Shown: positions 1 through 9,262, counted from the stretch's first letter. The stretch is 64,000 bases of DNA from Flavobacterium sp. UBA2787 (GCA_002352205.1 DEHZ01000015.1:62001-126000), one strand, 5' to 3'. Made by a program: numbers and translations. Notes: generated from the letters alone by a model not told the origin.

Positions 1-403
1 TGGTCACGGTTGAAGCCATTGCATGTTGCGGATACAATGGAAAAAGCATCACTTCGGTAACGCCTTGATCATGTAATTCTTGTAATCCGGATTCAATGCT
101 TGGTTTGCCGTAACGCATCGCTAAACTTACGGGAATGCTTGTGTTGGCTTGCACTTTTTTATGCATCCGCTTGGATAACACAATGAGTGGCGAACCTTCA
201 TCCCACCAAATTTTGGCATATGCTTCGGCTGATTTTTTGGGTCTGGTTTGTAAAATTATTCCGCGAACAATCAATGCTCGCAATAAAAACGGAACGTCAA
301 TCACATATTTATCCATTAAAAATTCGTCTAAATACGGCTTGACATCTTTTGGGGTTGGACTTTCGGGCGAACCTAAGTTGACTAATAATACTCCTTTTTT
401 CAT
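1..403 (-). CDS. hemH: Ferrochelatase, N-terminal part (cut by window edge)
   Basis: HemH inserts ferrous iron into the porphyrin ring in the last step of haem synthesis. The leftward frame starts at an ATG (401-403) and reads MKKGVLLVNLGSPESPTPKD, the classic ferrochelatase N terminus, followed by a YLDEFL stretch and a KRMHKKVQ region, then TSIPVSLAMRYGKPSIESGL. About 134 codons are visible and the C-terminal catalytic half lies outside the window. It sits 24 bases downstream of the AraC-type regulator on the same strand, so the two are probably cotranscribed, back to back with the hemA-hemE operon. The family assignment is secure; the completeness of the gene cannot be judged here. Confidence 0.93.
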   Translation of the reverse strand, partial: MKKGVLLVNLGSPESPTPKDVKPYLDEFLMDKYVIDVPFLLRALIVRGIILQTRPKKSAEAYAKIWWDEGSPLIVLSKRMHKKVQANTSIPVSLAMRYGKPSIESGLQELHDQGVTEVMLFPLYPQHAMASTVT

Positions 404-427
404 TTTTTATGTTGCAATTTATTTTTT

Positions 428-1366
428 TTAACTCGACAATGACATTAAATATTTCTTCGGAGTCGTTCCGAATTTCTTTTTGAACGCGGCAATAAAATGC
501 GATGCTGTGCTATAACCAATTTGCACACCTACTTCATTTACATTATATGTTCCGCTGTCTAACAATTTTCGGGCGTATTCCATCTTATAATCAAACAAAA
601 AACTGTAGACACTATCGCCATAAATTTGTTTGAAACCCATTTTTAGTTTTTTCAAATTCAAACCTACTTGATCGGCTAATTCTTGTAAACCTGGTGGTTC
701 GGCCATATTGGCAATGACAATTTCTTTGGCTTTTTTAATTTTCAATACATTTTCTTCATCAATCAAAAACGGACAATGGTCTGCATTTGGATCTTCGTTG
801 CGGTTAAAGTACAAACTAAGTAGTTCATAACCTTTACCTTTATAATAAAGATTTTTTATAGAAGCATTGAGGTTGTAATGAAAAATCTGATTGAGCACGA
901 TGGCCATTGACGGACTGATATTTTCCTCGGCATAGTATTTTTTCTCTCGATTATCATCACTTAAAAACGGAATATATTCTGCTTCAGTAGAAAACAAAGT
1001 GTGAAATTTCTTAATCGAAACCAACACCGAAATCATCCAAGATTGAGGTGCAATTTCTAAATGAACCGGTAATTCTTTTTGAGGATTATAGAGCAAAAGA
1101 GATTTTTCTTCCTTCATTTCTAACGCATAATTGCCTTGATTGAAGATAAATTTTGCTTTTCCTTTTAATCCAAAATGAAACTGAATTAAACCCGTAGACA
1201 CTTGTCTTTCAAAGCGAACCACTTCATCAGTGTCGTTTTGAAAACGGATTAAAATAAAGTCATCTTCAATTTTTATTTCTTCTTGAGAACCCATAGCGAC
1301 ATTTTTTCGTATATAACTCGGAAGGCTTGAATTTTGTTTATTTAGAATTATTCTAAACAAATGCAT
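428..1366 (-). CDS. AraC-family transcriptional regulator
   Basis: This is a 312-residue DNA-binding regulator. The C-terminal third holds a two-helix-turn-helix AraC domain. Its first helix lies around LQELADQVGLNLKKLKMGFK and the second around the signature VGVQIGYSTASHFIAAFKKK, ending with the typical FGTTPKKYL. The N-terminal 200 residues resemble no effector domain that I can name. A second possible start is Met25 (MGSQEEIKIEDD, position 1294), where the conserved-looking part begins. The gene is divergent from hemA and immediately upstream of hemH, so control of haem or iron genes is a reasonable inference but is not shown by the sequence. A match to the Bacteroidota -7 box lies just upstream at 1388-1395. 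Confidence 0.88.
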   Translation of the reverse strand: MHLFRIILNKQNSSLPSYIRKNVAMGSQEEIKIEDDFILIRFQNDTDEVVRFERQVSTGLIQFHFGLKGKAKFIFNQGNYALEMKEEKSLLLYNPQKELPVHLEIAPQSWMISVLVSIKKFHTLFSTEAEYIPFLSDDNREKKYYAEENISPSMAIVLNQIFHYNLNASIKNLYYKGKGYELLSLYFNRNEDPNADHCPFLIDEENVLKIKKAKEIVIANMAEPPGLQELADQVGLNLKKLKMGFKQIYGDSVYSFLFDYKMEYARKLLDSGTYNVNEVGVQIGYSTASHFIAAFKKKFGTTPKKYLMSLSS

Positions 1367-1387
1367 TCAAAAGCACTGAGAACACTA

Positions 1388-1420
1388 CAAATATAAAAGA
1401 AATTACGATGAAAAGCACAA
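1388..1420 (-). promoter_or_regulatory. Putative promoter of the araC-hemH unit
   Basis: On the minus strand, bases 1395-1388 read TATATTTG, an exact match to the Bacteroidota -7 consensus TAnnTTTG. A TTG at 1420-1418 lies 22 bases upstream as a possible -33 box. The transcript would begin about 15 bases before the ATG at 1366. Chance matches are common in A/T-rich DNA. Confidence 0.4.
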
Positions 1421-1489
1421 TTTGGATTCGGATATCTTCAAGCGATACAAAAAGTACTTTGAGCGATACTTTTATAGAATAGATAATGA

Positions 1490-1497
1490 TAATTTTG
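1490..1497 (+). promoter_or_regulatory. Putative -7 box of the hemA operon
   Basis: TAATTTTG matches TAnnTTTG and lies 28 bases before the hemA ATG at 1525. No good TTG is seen at the -33 distance. Transcription starting just downstream of it would exclude the longer reading frame that opens at 1486, so it supports the start at 1525. Confidence 0.4.
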
Positions 1498-1524
1498 TTC
1501 AACTTTTATAGGAAAAGTGTATTT

Positions 1525-2781
1525 ATGGAAAATTTAAACTTGTCGAAACATCAAACCTTTTATGCGGTTGGATTGAGTTACAAAAAAGCAGATGCTGAGA
1601 CACGAGGAAAGTTCAGTTTAGACGCGAAAGCAAAAACGAATATTTTGCAACAGGCGAAATTGGAAGGAATAGATAGCATGATCGTTACATCAACGTGTAA
1701 CCGAACTGAAATATATGGTTTTGCACAACATCCGTTTCAATTAATTAAATTGATGTGTGATAACAGCATTGGTACCGTTGAAGATTTTCAAAATGTAGCT
1801 TACGTTTATAAAAATCAAGAAGCTATTTCGCATATGTTTCGTGTGGGAACAGGTTTAGACAGTCAGATTTTAGGTGATTTTGAAATCATCAGTCAAATAA
1901 AAAATAGCTTTGTTGAAAGTAAATCATTCGGATTAGCCAATTCATTTTTAGAACGTTTGGTAAATGCCGTAATTCAAGCAAGCAAACGCATCAAAAACGA
2001 AACGGAAATTAGTTCAGGAGCGACTTCGGTTGCTTTTGCTTCGGTTCAATATATTATCAATAACGTAGAAGGAATTTCTCAAAAAAACATTCTTCTTTTT
2101 GGAACCGGAAAAATCGGTAGAAACACCTGTGAGAATTTAGTAAAACATACCAAAAACGACCATATTGTTCTAATCAACAGAACAAAAGATAAAGCAGAAA
2201 AAATTGCCGGGAAATTCAATTTGATTGTAAAAGATTATACCGAATTACAACTAGAAATTCAAAAAGCCGATGTGCTAATTGTTGCCACCGGAGCACAAAA
2301 TCCTACCATCGATAAAGACATTTTAAATCTGAAAAAACCACTTTTAATTTTAGATTTATCCATCCCAAAAAACGTAAACGAAAATGTGAAAACATTGGAT
2401 AACGTTTCATTGGTTCATATGGATTATTTATCGCAATTGACAGACGATACATTAGAAAAAAGAAAATTACATATTCCGGCTGCAGAAGCGATTATTGATG
2501 AAGTAAAATCCGAATTTATTTCGTGGATGAAAGCCAGAAAATTTGCTCCAACAATTCACGCGTTAAAAGAAAAATTGAATTCGATTAAAGAAGGCGAATT
2601 GGATTTTCAACGTAAAAAAATAACCAATTTTGATCAAGATCAGGCTGAAATTATCAGTAACCGAATCATACAAAAAATCACGACACATTTTGCCAATCAT
2701 TTGAAAGATGACAATACAATGGTAGATGAAAGCATCGAATGGATTGAGAAAATTTTTCAAATTGAAACGTCGGTAAAATGA
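1525..2781 (+). CDS. hemA: Glutamyl-tRNA reductase
   Basis: HemA reduces glutamyl-tRNA to glutamate-1-semialdehyde with NADPH, the committed step of C5-pathway tetrapyrrole synthesis. The protein has 418 residues from the ATG at 1525. The catalytic region carries the TSTCNRTE motif with the nucleophile Cys58. A Rossmann NADPH domain follows around residues 180-320 (LLFGTGKIGRNTCENL), then a C-terminal dimerisation helix. The frame is open upstream to 1486, but MENLNLSKHQTFYAVGLSYK fits the family N terminus and a promoter-like box lies inside the extra stretch. The stop overlaps the hemC start in an ATGA tetranucleotide, so translation of the two is probably coupled. It is the first gene of the rightward haem operon. 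Confidence 0.97.
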   Translation: MENLNLSKHQTFYAVGLSYKKADAETRGKFSLDAKAKTNILQQAKLEGIDSMIVTSTCNRTEIYGFAQHPFQLIKLMCDNSIGTVEDFQNVAYVYKNQEAISHMFRVGTGLDSQILGDFEIISQIKNSFVESKSFGLANSFLERLVNAVIQASKRIKNETEISSGATSVAFASVQYIINNVEGISQKNILLFGTGKIGRNTCENLVKHTKNDHIVLINRTKDKAEKIAGKFNLIVKDYTELQLEIQKADVLIVATGAQNPTIDKDILNLKKPLLILDLSIPKNVNENVKTLDNVSLVHMDYLSQLTDDTLEKRKLHIPAAEAIIDEVKSEFISWMKARKFAPTIHALKEKLNSIKEGELDFQRKKITNFDQDQAEIISNRIIQKITTHFANHLKDDNTMVDESIEWIEKIFQIETSVK

Positions 2782-3701
2782 GTAAAACCATTAAAATTGG
2801 AACTCGCGACAGCGAACTCGCACTTTGGCAAGCTCATACGGTAGAAAAAAAATTGAATGATTTGGGTTATCAAACCGAAATTATTTCTGTAAAATCGACC
2901 GGCGACATTATTCTTGACAAACCACTTTACGAACTCGGAATTACTGGAATTTTCACGAAAACTCTTGATATTGCTATGCTGAAAGGCGAGGTAGATATTG
3001 CTGTTCATTCGATGAAAGATGTTCCAACGGCTTTGCCAAAAGGAATTGTGCAGGCTGCGGTTCTAGAAAGAGCTTCAACTTTAGATATTTTGGTTCACAA
3101 AGGAGATTTATCTTTTTTAGATAATTCGGGTACAATTGCTTCCGGAAGTTTACGACGAAAAGCACAATGGTTGAATAAATATCCGTCTCACCAAGTAGAA
3201 GATTTACGCGGAAACGTAAATACCAGAATGCAAAAATTGAAAGATAATAATTGGAATGGAGCTGTTTTTGCTGCTGCCGGTTTAGAACGAATCAATTTGA
3301 AACCTGAAACATTCATCAACCTCGATTGGATGATTCCTGCACCCGCACAAGGTGCAATGGTGGTGGTTGCGATGGAAAATGATACTTTTTCGCAAGAAGC
3401 TTTAGCTCATTTAAATCATAAAGAATCTGAAATCTGCACATTTGTAGAAAGACAATTTCTTAAAACTCTTGAAGGTGGTTGCACAGCACCAATTGGAGCA
3501 TTAGCAGAAATTAATGATGATTTAATTACTTTAAAAGGCGTTCTCTTTTCATTAGACGGAAAAGTTAAACTGGAAATAGAAAAATCGATAAATACAACTT
3601 TATATCAAAATTTTGGCGAACTTTGTGCTACTGAAATTTTAGAAAACGGTGGTTCAGAACTAATGCGTTCGATAAAAAAAGCATTAGAAAAGAAACACTA
3701 A
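2778..3701 (+). CDS. hemC: Hydroxymethylbilane synthase (porphobilinogen deaminase)
   Basis: HemC joins four porphobilinogen molecules into the linear tetrapyrrole hydroxymethylbilane. The 307-residue protein begins KIGTRDSELALWQAHTVEKK and contains the substrate-binding VHSMKDVPT and the SLRRKAQ and DLRGNVNTR arginine motifs. The EGGCTAPIGA loop carries Cys235, which holds the dipyrromethane cofactor. The length is normal for the family. It overlaps hemA by four bases and is followed after 10 bases by trkH, so the operon continues into a potassium transporter before hemD appears. Confidence 0.97.
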   Translation: MSKTIKIGTRDSELALWQAHTVEKKLNDLGYQTEIISVKSTGDIILDKPLYELGITGIFTKTLDIAMLKGEVDIAVHSMKDVPTALPKGIVQAAVLERASTLDILVHKGDLSFLDNSGTIASGSLRRKAQWLNKYPSHQVEDLRGNVNTRMQKLKDNNWNGAVFAAAGLERINLKPETFINLDWMIPAPAQGAMVVVAMENDTFSQEALAHLNHKESEICTFVERQFLKTLEGGCTAPIGALAEINDDLITLKGVLFSLDGKVKLEIEKSINTTLYQNFGELCATEILENGGSELMRSIKKALEKKH

Positions 3702-3711
3702 TTGCTCAACT

Positions 3712-5454
3712 ATGCACAAAGATTCAATACTCAAGATAATCTACCGCTTTTTTGATCTCATTGTATTGACCTACATCGTATTTGATTTTGGTTACAGCAT
3801 TCATGAAGAATACCATACGCCAAAATTCATCGGTTTAGTATTAATCACTATTGCTTTGTTAGTGTTTAATATTTTCAAATATTTTTATTATAAAACGTCC
3901 GGACGGAAAAAAGTAGCGTTAGTTAATTCCTTGATAATAGGGGCTTTATTGGTAGTCGCACTCATTTTCTCCATAATCAATATCAATCTTCATTACTTAG
4001 AAGTTTTCAAGAAAATCAGACCCATTTTAGAAGCTGGTTTGATCTTTTATTTCATTATTCGATTAATGATTTTGGTGCGATATATCTATGAAGTGTATTA
4101 TAATCCGGCCATTGTTTTTGTGGGAAGTTTTTTTGCCATCATCATCATTGGATCATTTTTGTTGATGCTTCCCAACGCCACAACAAATGGAATTTCGTTT
4201 ACCGATGCACTTTTTACATCCACCAGTGCCGTTTGTGTTACCGGTTTAATCGTTTTAGATACAGCAACAGATTTTACCGCCGTTGGACAAACAATTATCA
4301 TTAGTTTAATTCAAATTGGTGGATTGGGAATTTTGACGTTTACTTCCTTTTTTGCCTTTTTCTTTCGAGGGAGTTCTTCGTTTAAAGAAGGTTTAAACGT
4401 GAGAGATTTTATTGCTCAAGATACTTTAAAAGATGTTTTAAAAACAGCGTTGAATGTGGTGATTTTTACCATTAGCGTAGAATTAGTAGGTGCATTATTT
4501 ATTTATTCTTCTATTATTGATAATCCTGCGATTGAAGACAAGGTTTTCTTTTCGATTTTTCACGCTATTTCTGCTTTTTGTAATGCCGGATTTTCAACAT
4601 TATCAGCCGGATTGAGCGAAAGTTACCTTCAATTTAATTATTATATGCAGTGGGTCGTAATTGTTATGGTTGTTTTTGGAGGATTGGGTTACAACATCAT
4701 TTTTAATTTTTATCAATACATTAAAATCTTTGTTTTAGAACTTTTTGACAGAAAAAGAATTCATAAACATTTGAGTGTGATGACATTAAACTCAAAAATC
4801 GTTCTTTATACAACCGGAGCTTTATTAGTTGGTGGATTTGTTTTCTTATGGATTTCGGAATACAATAACACGATGAATTATCATCAAACGTTATTCGGGA
4901 AAATCACATCGACTGCTTTTAATGCTGTGACACCGAGAACTGCCGGTTTTAATACTTTAGATTTAACAGAATTTACCGTTCCAACCTTATTATTTATTAT
5001 CTTTTTAATGTGGATTGGAGCTTCTCCGGCATCAACCGGAGGTGGGATAAAAACGAGTACCTTTGCATTAGCTACATTGAACATTTTTGCGATTGCCAGA
5101 GGAAAAACAAGAATTCAGCTTTTAGGAAGAAGAATTTCAAGCGAATCAACGTCAAGAGCTTTTGCCATTTTATGTATTTCATTAATTGTAATTGGTTTTG
5201 CGATTTTATCGTTGTTGATTTTAGAACCAAAAGGAACGGACTTACTTTCAGTTGTTTTTGAATGTTTTTCAGCTTATAGCACGGTTGGATTATCGTTGAA
5301 TTTTACACCAACGTTAACCGAACCAAGCAAATATGTTCTCATCGCAACAATGTTCATCGGAAGAATCGGGATGCTCAACTTAATGATTGGATTGCTCCGT
5401 CAAATCAACCATCAGTTTTATGAATATCCTAAAGAAAATATTTTAATTAACTAA
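3712..5454 (+). CDS. TrkH/KtrB-family potassium uptake channel subunit
   Basis: This 580-residue integral membrane protein forms the ion-conducting part of a Trk/Ktr potassium uptake system. Four pore-loop repeats with selectivity-filter glycines are visible: SAVCVTGLIV, SAFCNAGFST, TPRTAGFNTL and SAYSTVGLSL. About four extra hydrophobic helices precede them in the first 150 residues, so it is longer than the compact KtrB type. It lies between hemC and hemD with 10 and 11 base gaps to hemC and trkA, so it is cotranscribed with haem genes. The family is certain. Whether sodium or ATP gates it cannot be told from the sequence. Confidence 0.93.
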   Translation: MHKDSILKIIYRFFDLIVLTYIVFDFGYSIHEEYHTPKFIGLVLITIALLVFNIFKYFYYKTSGRKKVALVNSLIIGALLVVALIFSIININLHYLEVFKKIRPILEAGLIFYFIIRLMILVRYIYEVYYNPAIVFVGSFFAIIIIGSFLLMLPNATTNGISFTDALFTSTSAVCVTGLIVLDTATDFTAVGQTIIISLIQIGGLGILTFTSFFAFFFRGSSSFKEGLNVRDFIAQDTLKDVLKTALNVVIFTISVELVGALFIYSSIIDNPAIEDKVFFSIFHAISAFCNAGFSTLSAGLSESYLQFNYYMQWVVIVMVVFGGLGYNIIFNFYQYIKIFVLELFDRKRIHKHLSVMTLNSKIVLYTTGALLVGGFVFLWISEYNNTMNYHQTLFGKITSTAFNAVTPRTAGFNTLDLTEFTVPTLLFIIFLMWIGASPASTGGGIKTSTFALATLNIFAIARGKTRIQLLGRRISSESTSRAFAILCISLIVIGFAILSLLILEPKGTDLLSVVFECFSAYSTVGLSLNFTPTLTEPSKYVLIATMFIGRIGMLNLMIGLLRQINHQFYEYPKENILIN

Positions 5455-5465
5455 AATCTAATAGA

Positions 5466-6155
5466 ATGAAAATCATCATTTTTGGATTAGGAAATTTCGG
5501 AATGTCCTTAGCATTAAGCCTCACAGAAACAGGAAATGAAGTGATTGGGGTGGATAAGCAAATGGACAAAGTCAACTTGATCAAAGACAAAATTTCACAC
5601 GCAATTTGTATGGATTCTACGAATGAATTAGCGTATGAAGCCTTGCCATTAAAGGATGCCGATAAAGTTGTGGTTGGTATTGGAGAGAATGAGGGTGCTG
5701 CCATTATTACGACGGCCATCATCAAAAAATTGTCGAATGTAAAAATCATCAGCCGAGCATTATCGCCAATTCACGATACGGTTTTGGAAGCGATGGGAAT
5801 TTACAGTATCATCCATCCCGAACAAGAAAGTGCCGATCGTTTAACGAAGCAAATCAACTTCAAAACGACGTTAGAAAACTATCAATTGGATAATAATTAT
5901 ACCATTTCCGAAGTTAAATCGAAACCGGAATTTCACGGAAAAACATTGTACGAATTAAATACAATCGACAAATATCATTTGAATTTAGTAACAATTATCC
6001 GTAAAAAAGAAAAAACGAATTTAATCGGAAAAAAGTCAATTGTAAAAGAAACCATCGGAATTCCCACACCGGAAACCGTGATTTATGAAGATGACATTTT
6101 GGTGGTTTTTGGTGAAAATAAAAACATTTCAGTCTATTGTGAAGGACAAGATTAA
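5466..6155 (+). CDS. TrkA/KtrA-family potassium uptake regulator (RCK protein)
   Basis: This 229-residue cytosolic gating subunit for the TrkH channel has an N-terminal RCK_N Rossmann domain. The nucleotide-binding GLGNFG is at residues 7-12, and the acidic residue closing the second strand lies in VIGVDKQMDK. An RCK_C domain occupies about residues 140-229. A single RCK_N-RCK_C unit is the KtrA arrangement rather than the duplicated TrkA of Enterobacteria. The gene follows trkH by 11 bases and ends two bases before the hemD start codon, so all three are translated from one message. Confidence 0.93.
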   Translation: MKIIIFGLGNFGMSLALSLTETGNEVIGVDKQMDKVNLIKDKISHAICMDSTNELAYEALPLKDADKVVVGIGENEGAAIITTAIIKKLSNVKIISRALSPIHDTVLEAMGIYSIIHPEQESADRLTKQINFKTTLENYQLDNNYTISEVKSKPEFHGKTLYELNTIDKYHLNLVTIIRKKEKTNLIGKKSIVKETIGIPTPETVIYEDDILVVFGENKNISVYCEGQD

Positions 6156-6157
6156 CG

Positions 6158-6829
6158 TTGGAAAAATCAATCAGAATACTATCAACTAAAAAACTTCAAC
6201 CCAACCAAAAACAGTTTTTACTTAATGCTGATTTTCGTTTGATTGAAGCTGATTTTATTCAAATTGAATTTCAACCTTTTCAATTGAATTCATCTTTTGA
6301 TTATTTAATTTTCACCAGTCAAAATGCCGTTTTAAGTGTTTTGAATAATGAAAATCATCTCTTTTTAAAAGATAAAATTTGTTTTTGTGTTGGAATAAAA
6401 ACAAAACAACTTTTGGAAGAAAAAGGATTTAAAGTTGAAAATTCATTTGATTATGCCGATGATTTAGTTGATTATTTAGTAGAAAATCATTCCGATAAAA
6501 AATTCACGTTTTTCTCCGGAAATTTGAGAAGAGATACCATTCCAACCGCTTTTCAAAAAAACAATGTCGTTTTTGAAGAAATAGAAGTCTATAAAACCAT
6601 TTTAACGCCACACAAAGTTGATAATCAAATGGATGGAATTTTGTTTTTTAGTCCGTCTGCTGTTCAGAGTTATTTAAAAGTAAATTCTATTACTAGTGAA
6701 ATTTGTTTTTGCATCGGAACAACAACAGCCGCAGAAATTGAAAAAAGCACAAAAAATATAGTGATTGCAAACCGACCAACGGTTGAAAACGTAATCATAC
6801 AAAGTATAAATTATTTCAAAGAATCCTAA
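6158..6829 (+). CDS. hemD: Uroporphyrinogen-III synthase, TTG start
   Basis: HemD closes hydroxymethylbilane into uroporphyrinogen III while inverting ring D. The family is poorly conserved. Support comes from the two-lobed pattern with the motif FDYLIFTSQNAVLSVL near residue 50, the FFSGNLRRDTIP region, the linker VYKTILTPH, and FFSPSAVQSYL followed by FCIGTTTAAEIE in the second lobe. The position between hemC/trk and hemE agrees. Translation must begin at the TTG at 6158: the trkA stop lies just before it, and no in-frame ATG occurs early enough to keep the first strand. The start is two bases after the trkA stop, so translational coupling is likely. Confidence 0.88.
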   Translation: MEKSIRILSTKKLQPNQKQFLLNADFRLIEADFIQIEFQPFQLNSSFDYLIFTSQNAVLSVLNNENHLFLKDKICFCVGIKTKQLLEEKGFKVENSFDYADDLVDYLVENHSDKKFTFFSGNLRRDTIPTAFQKNNVVFEEIEVYKTILTPHKVDNQMDGILFFSPSAVQSYLKVNSITSEICFCIGTTTAAEIEKSTKNIVIANRPTVENVIIQSINYFKES

Positions 6830-6853
6830 ATCTGACAAAATTCCGTCAGTTTA
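6828..6853 (+). promoter_or_regulatory. Small hairpin between hemD and hemE
   Basis: CTGAC (6832-6836) can pair with GTCAG (6845-6849) across an 8-base loop, followed by TTTAAAAAA. It overlaps the hemD stop region and precedes the hemE ATG by 16 bases. The stem is too short for a confident terminator; it may only affect hemE translation or mRNA processing. Confidence 0.25.
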
Positions 6854-6865
6854 AAAAATATAATT

Positions 6866-7891
6866 ATGATAAAAAACGATCTTTTTCTAAGAGCCTTAAA
6901 TAATGAAACCGTTGAACGTCCGCCCGTTTGGATGATGCGTCAAGCCGGAAGATATTTGCCTGAATTCAGGGCTTTACGAGACAAATATGATTTTTTCACT
7001 CGTTGCGAAACCCCTGAATTAGCTGCGGAAATTACCGTTCAACCTATCCGAATTGTAAAACCAGATGCTGCTATTTTGTTTTCAGATATTTTGGTCGTTC
7101 CAAGAGCGATGGGAATTCACGTGGAATTAAAAGACAATTTAGGGCCAATTATTCCGAACCCAATTCGTTCGATGGATGATGTGAATAAAACTTTTGTTCC
7201 GGATGTTCACGAAACATTAGGTTATGTTTTTGATGCCATCAAATTAACCAAAGAAATGTTGAATGATGAGGTGCCATTGATTGGTTTTGCCGGCTCACCT
7301 TGGACAATTTTTTGTTATGCCGTGGAAGGGAAAGGTTCAAAAAGTTTTGATACTGCAAAGGGATTTTGTTTTTCAAATCCAATAGCTGCTCACACATTAT
7401 TACAAAAAATCACCGATACAACTATTTTATATTTAAAGGAAAAAGTAAAAGCGGGTTGTAATGCGATTCAGATTTTTGACTCTTGGGGAGGAATGCTTTC
7501 TCCAGTGGATTATCAGGAATTTTCGTGGCAATACATCAACCAAATTGTTGAAGCGTTGGCTCCACACACCAAAGTAATTGTTTTTGGAAAAGGATGCTGG
7601 TTTGCTTTGAACGATATGGCTAAATCAAAAGCTTCGGCTTTGGGCGTAGATTGGACTTGTTCAGCTAGAAACGCTCGTTATTTATCCGGTGGAAAAATCA
7701 CGTTGCAAGGAAATTTTGACCCGTCACGTTTGTTATCACCCATTCCAACCATCAAAAAAATGGTGCATCAAATGATTGATGAGTTTGGAAAAGATAGTTA
7801 TATTGTAAATCTCGGTCATGGAATTCTGCCAAATATTCCGGTTGATCATGCAAAGGCATTTGTGGAAGCGGTGAAGGAGTATGGACAGTAA
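6866..7891 (+). CDS. hemE: Uroporphyrinogen decarboxylase
   Basis: HemE removes four carboxyl groups from uroporphyrinogen III to give coproporphyrinogen III in the cytosol. The 341-residue protein has the N-terminal signature [18 protein letters not shown], the substrate aspartate in LFSDILVVP, the [16 protein letters not shown] segment, and the C-terminal [14 protein letters not shown]. The length is typical. It is the last haem gene of the operon. The next open frame begins 80 bases later with no clear terminator in between. Confidence 0.97.
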   Translation: MIKNDLFLRALNNETVERPPVWMMRQAGRYLPEFRALRDKYDFFTRCETPELAAEITVQPIRIVKPDAAILFSDILVVPRAMGIHVELKDNLGPIIPNPIRSMDDVNKTFVPDVHETLGYVFDAIKLTKEMLNDEVPLIGFAGSPWTIFCYAVEGKGSKSFDTAKGFCFSNPIAAHTLLQKITDTTILYLKEKVKAGCNAIQIFDSWGGMLSPVDYQEFSWQYINQIVEALAPHTKVIVFGKGCWFALNDMAKSKASALGVDWTCSARNARYLSGGKITLQGNFDPSRLLSPIPTIKKMVHQMIDEFGKDSYIVNLGHGILPNIPVDHAKAFVEAVKEYGQ

Positions 7892-7971
7892 GGAGTGAGG
7901 AGTTTTTAGTTTGGAGATTACTTATGCCAAATTTTAGAAGTCATAGGAAATTATAAAATAGAAGAAATAAT

Positions 7972-8277
7972 ATGAAACTAAAGCTGCTTTTTTTCGGACT
8001 TGTAATTTTTCTTATTAGCTGTGAAGGAGAAAATGGAGGGGATGGGATTGTATTTGATAAAAATACAGGAATTGCGTTAGATAGTGTAAAGTATAAATGT
8101 ATTGAGACAGAAAAAACAAAATATACTGATTCGTTGGGTAGTTGGGAAATGTACGGTCCGTTTGGCGGATGTATGCCGGATTGTCAAGATTTTCATGTTG
8201 AATTCTCTAAAGAAGGATATGAAACACAAATAATCAAAAACCCGGATAATGATATTTATTTAGAGTTGGAGGAATGA
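7972..8277 (+). CDS. Small lipoprotein, carboxypeptidase-regulatory-like
   Basis: This is a 101-residue predicted lipoprotein. The signal peptide MKLKLLFFGLVIFLISC ends in a lipobox with Cys17, followed by an acidic/Gly stretch. The rest reads as a short beta-sandwich with GIVFDKNTGIALDSVKYKC and a YTDSLGSWEM strand. This resembles the carboxypeptidase regulatory-like fold common in Bacteroidota lipoproteins (weak assignment). Four Cys in the mature part could form disulfides in the periplasm or at the surface. I do not recognise a specific function. It follows hemE in the same direction, but a functional link is not evident. Confidence 0.6.
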   Translation: MKLKLLFFGLVIFLISCEGENGGDGIVFDKNTGIALDSVKYKCIETEKTKYTDSLGSWEMYGPFGGCMPDCQDFHVEFSKEGYETQIIKNPDNDIYLELEE

Positions 8278-8281
8278 AAAA

Positions 8282-9175
8282 TCAATTCATTTTCATTATT
8301 CTCAAGTTCTTTTCTCCACCATCATAGAATAGTTTGACATAATACATTCCGTTAGAAAATCTTTGTAAATCAATCCGAATTTCATTTTCAAACTGATTTT
8401 GATAAGCCGTTAATTTTCTTCCGTTAAGGTCAAAAAGTACAATTTTTTTTACGTTTTCTGTGTTTTTTATGTAACAGATAGACTTATTATTTTCCGGATA
8501 ATAAACAATTATTTCTTGTTGTTTATTTTGTGATAATGACAGAATTGTTGGTTCGCAAACAGTGACTTCCGCTGTTAAATTGGAATAGAAAAGTTCAGCG
8601 TTTTTAAAAAGACAATTTAGCAAACCAACTTCATTAATTTCCGGATGTCCTCCGGGAGCATTAATCATAGATAAAGAACCAACACCTTCTACCCAAATTG
8701 CATTTTGCGTGCTTATTTGATTGGTTTCGTGCGGTGAAAAATAAAAGTGTTTTCGTGTTGTTCCTGACCAAATTTCTACATTTCGGATAGAATCTAGCAC
8801 AAATAAACCACCTTCTTCCGGAAAGGGTGTGATTGGATTTTTCATTTCAAAAGTAGCACCCTCTTCTAATCCAAAATCATATAAAAGGTATTCATCAATT
8901 CTAGTTGGACTAATTTTTGTGAGTGAAACTTTTTTTTCTTCTATATCCTCATGCAACAAAAAGGTTCTTGATATATAATGATATCCGTCAAGAATTTTAT
9001 GCATTTTGTTTTTAACTAAAGTGTCGCCGTTGGTATAATAGATATCGGTTATGCAGCCTTCATAACAACTCGTAAAGTGCCATTCGTTTTGGGTATCCAA
9101 CAATGGAATATACGTTTGTCCAAAAAACGGCAAACAGCTTAGGATGAAATAGAAAAAGATAATTTTTTTGGTCAT
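8282..9175 (-). CDS. Secreted protein with T9SS type A sorting domain
   Basis: This is a 297-residue exported protein of unknown function. From Met at 9175 it has a clean signal peptide (MTKKIIFFYFILSCLPFFGQ); an upstream in-frame start at 9205 would bury it. The last 80 residues form a type IX sorting domain: NKSICYIKNTENVKKIVLFD, then LNGRKL, then FSNGMYYVKLFYDGG with a final basic KNLRIMKMN. It is therefore probably sent through the outer membrane by T9SS and cleaved or anchored there. The middle region matches nothing I can name. It converges on the small lipoprotein with a 4-base gap. Confidence 0.8.
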   Translation of the reverse strand: MTKKIIFFYFILSCLPFFGQTYIPLLDTQNEWHFTSCYEGCITDIYYTNGDTLVKNKMHKILDGYHYISRTFLLHEDIEEKKVSLTKISPTRIDEYLLYDFGLEEGATFEMKNPITPFPEEGGLFVLDSIRNVEIWSGTTRKHFYFSPHETNQISTQNAIWVEGVGSLSMINAPGGHPEINEVGLLNCLFKNAELFYSNLTAEVTVCEPTILSLSQNKQQEIIVYYPENNKSICYIKNTENVKKIVLFDLNGRKLTAYQNQFENEIRIDLQRFSNGMYYVKLFYDGGEKNLRIMKMN

Positions 9176-9262
9176 GTCAGTTTCAAATATAAGTATTTTT
9201 GACAATTAAACGAATCAGATTTTTGTTTAACTAATCTTCAACAATCGTTAAACCTTATACAA

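Noticed and set aside
135-431. Rightward 98-codon open frame at the left edge
   Set aside because: It lies antisense to the clear ferrochelatase N terminus on the minus strand and encodes no recognisable domain.
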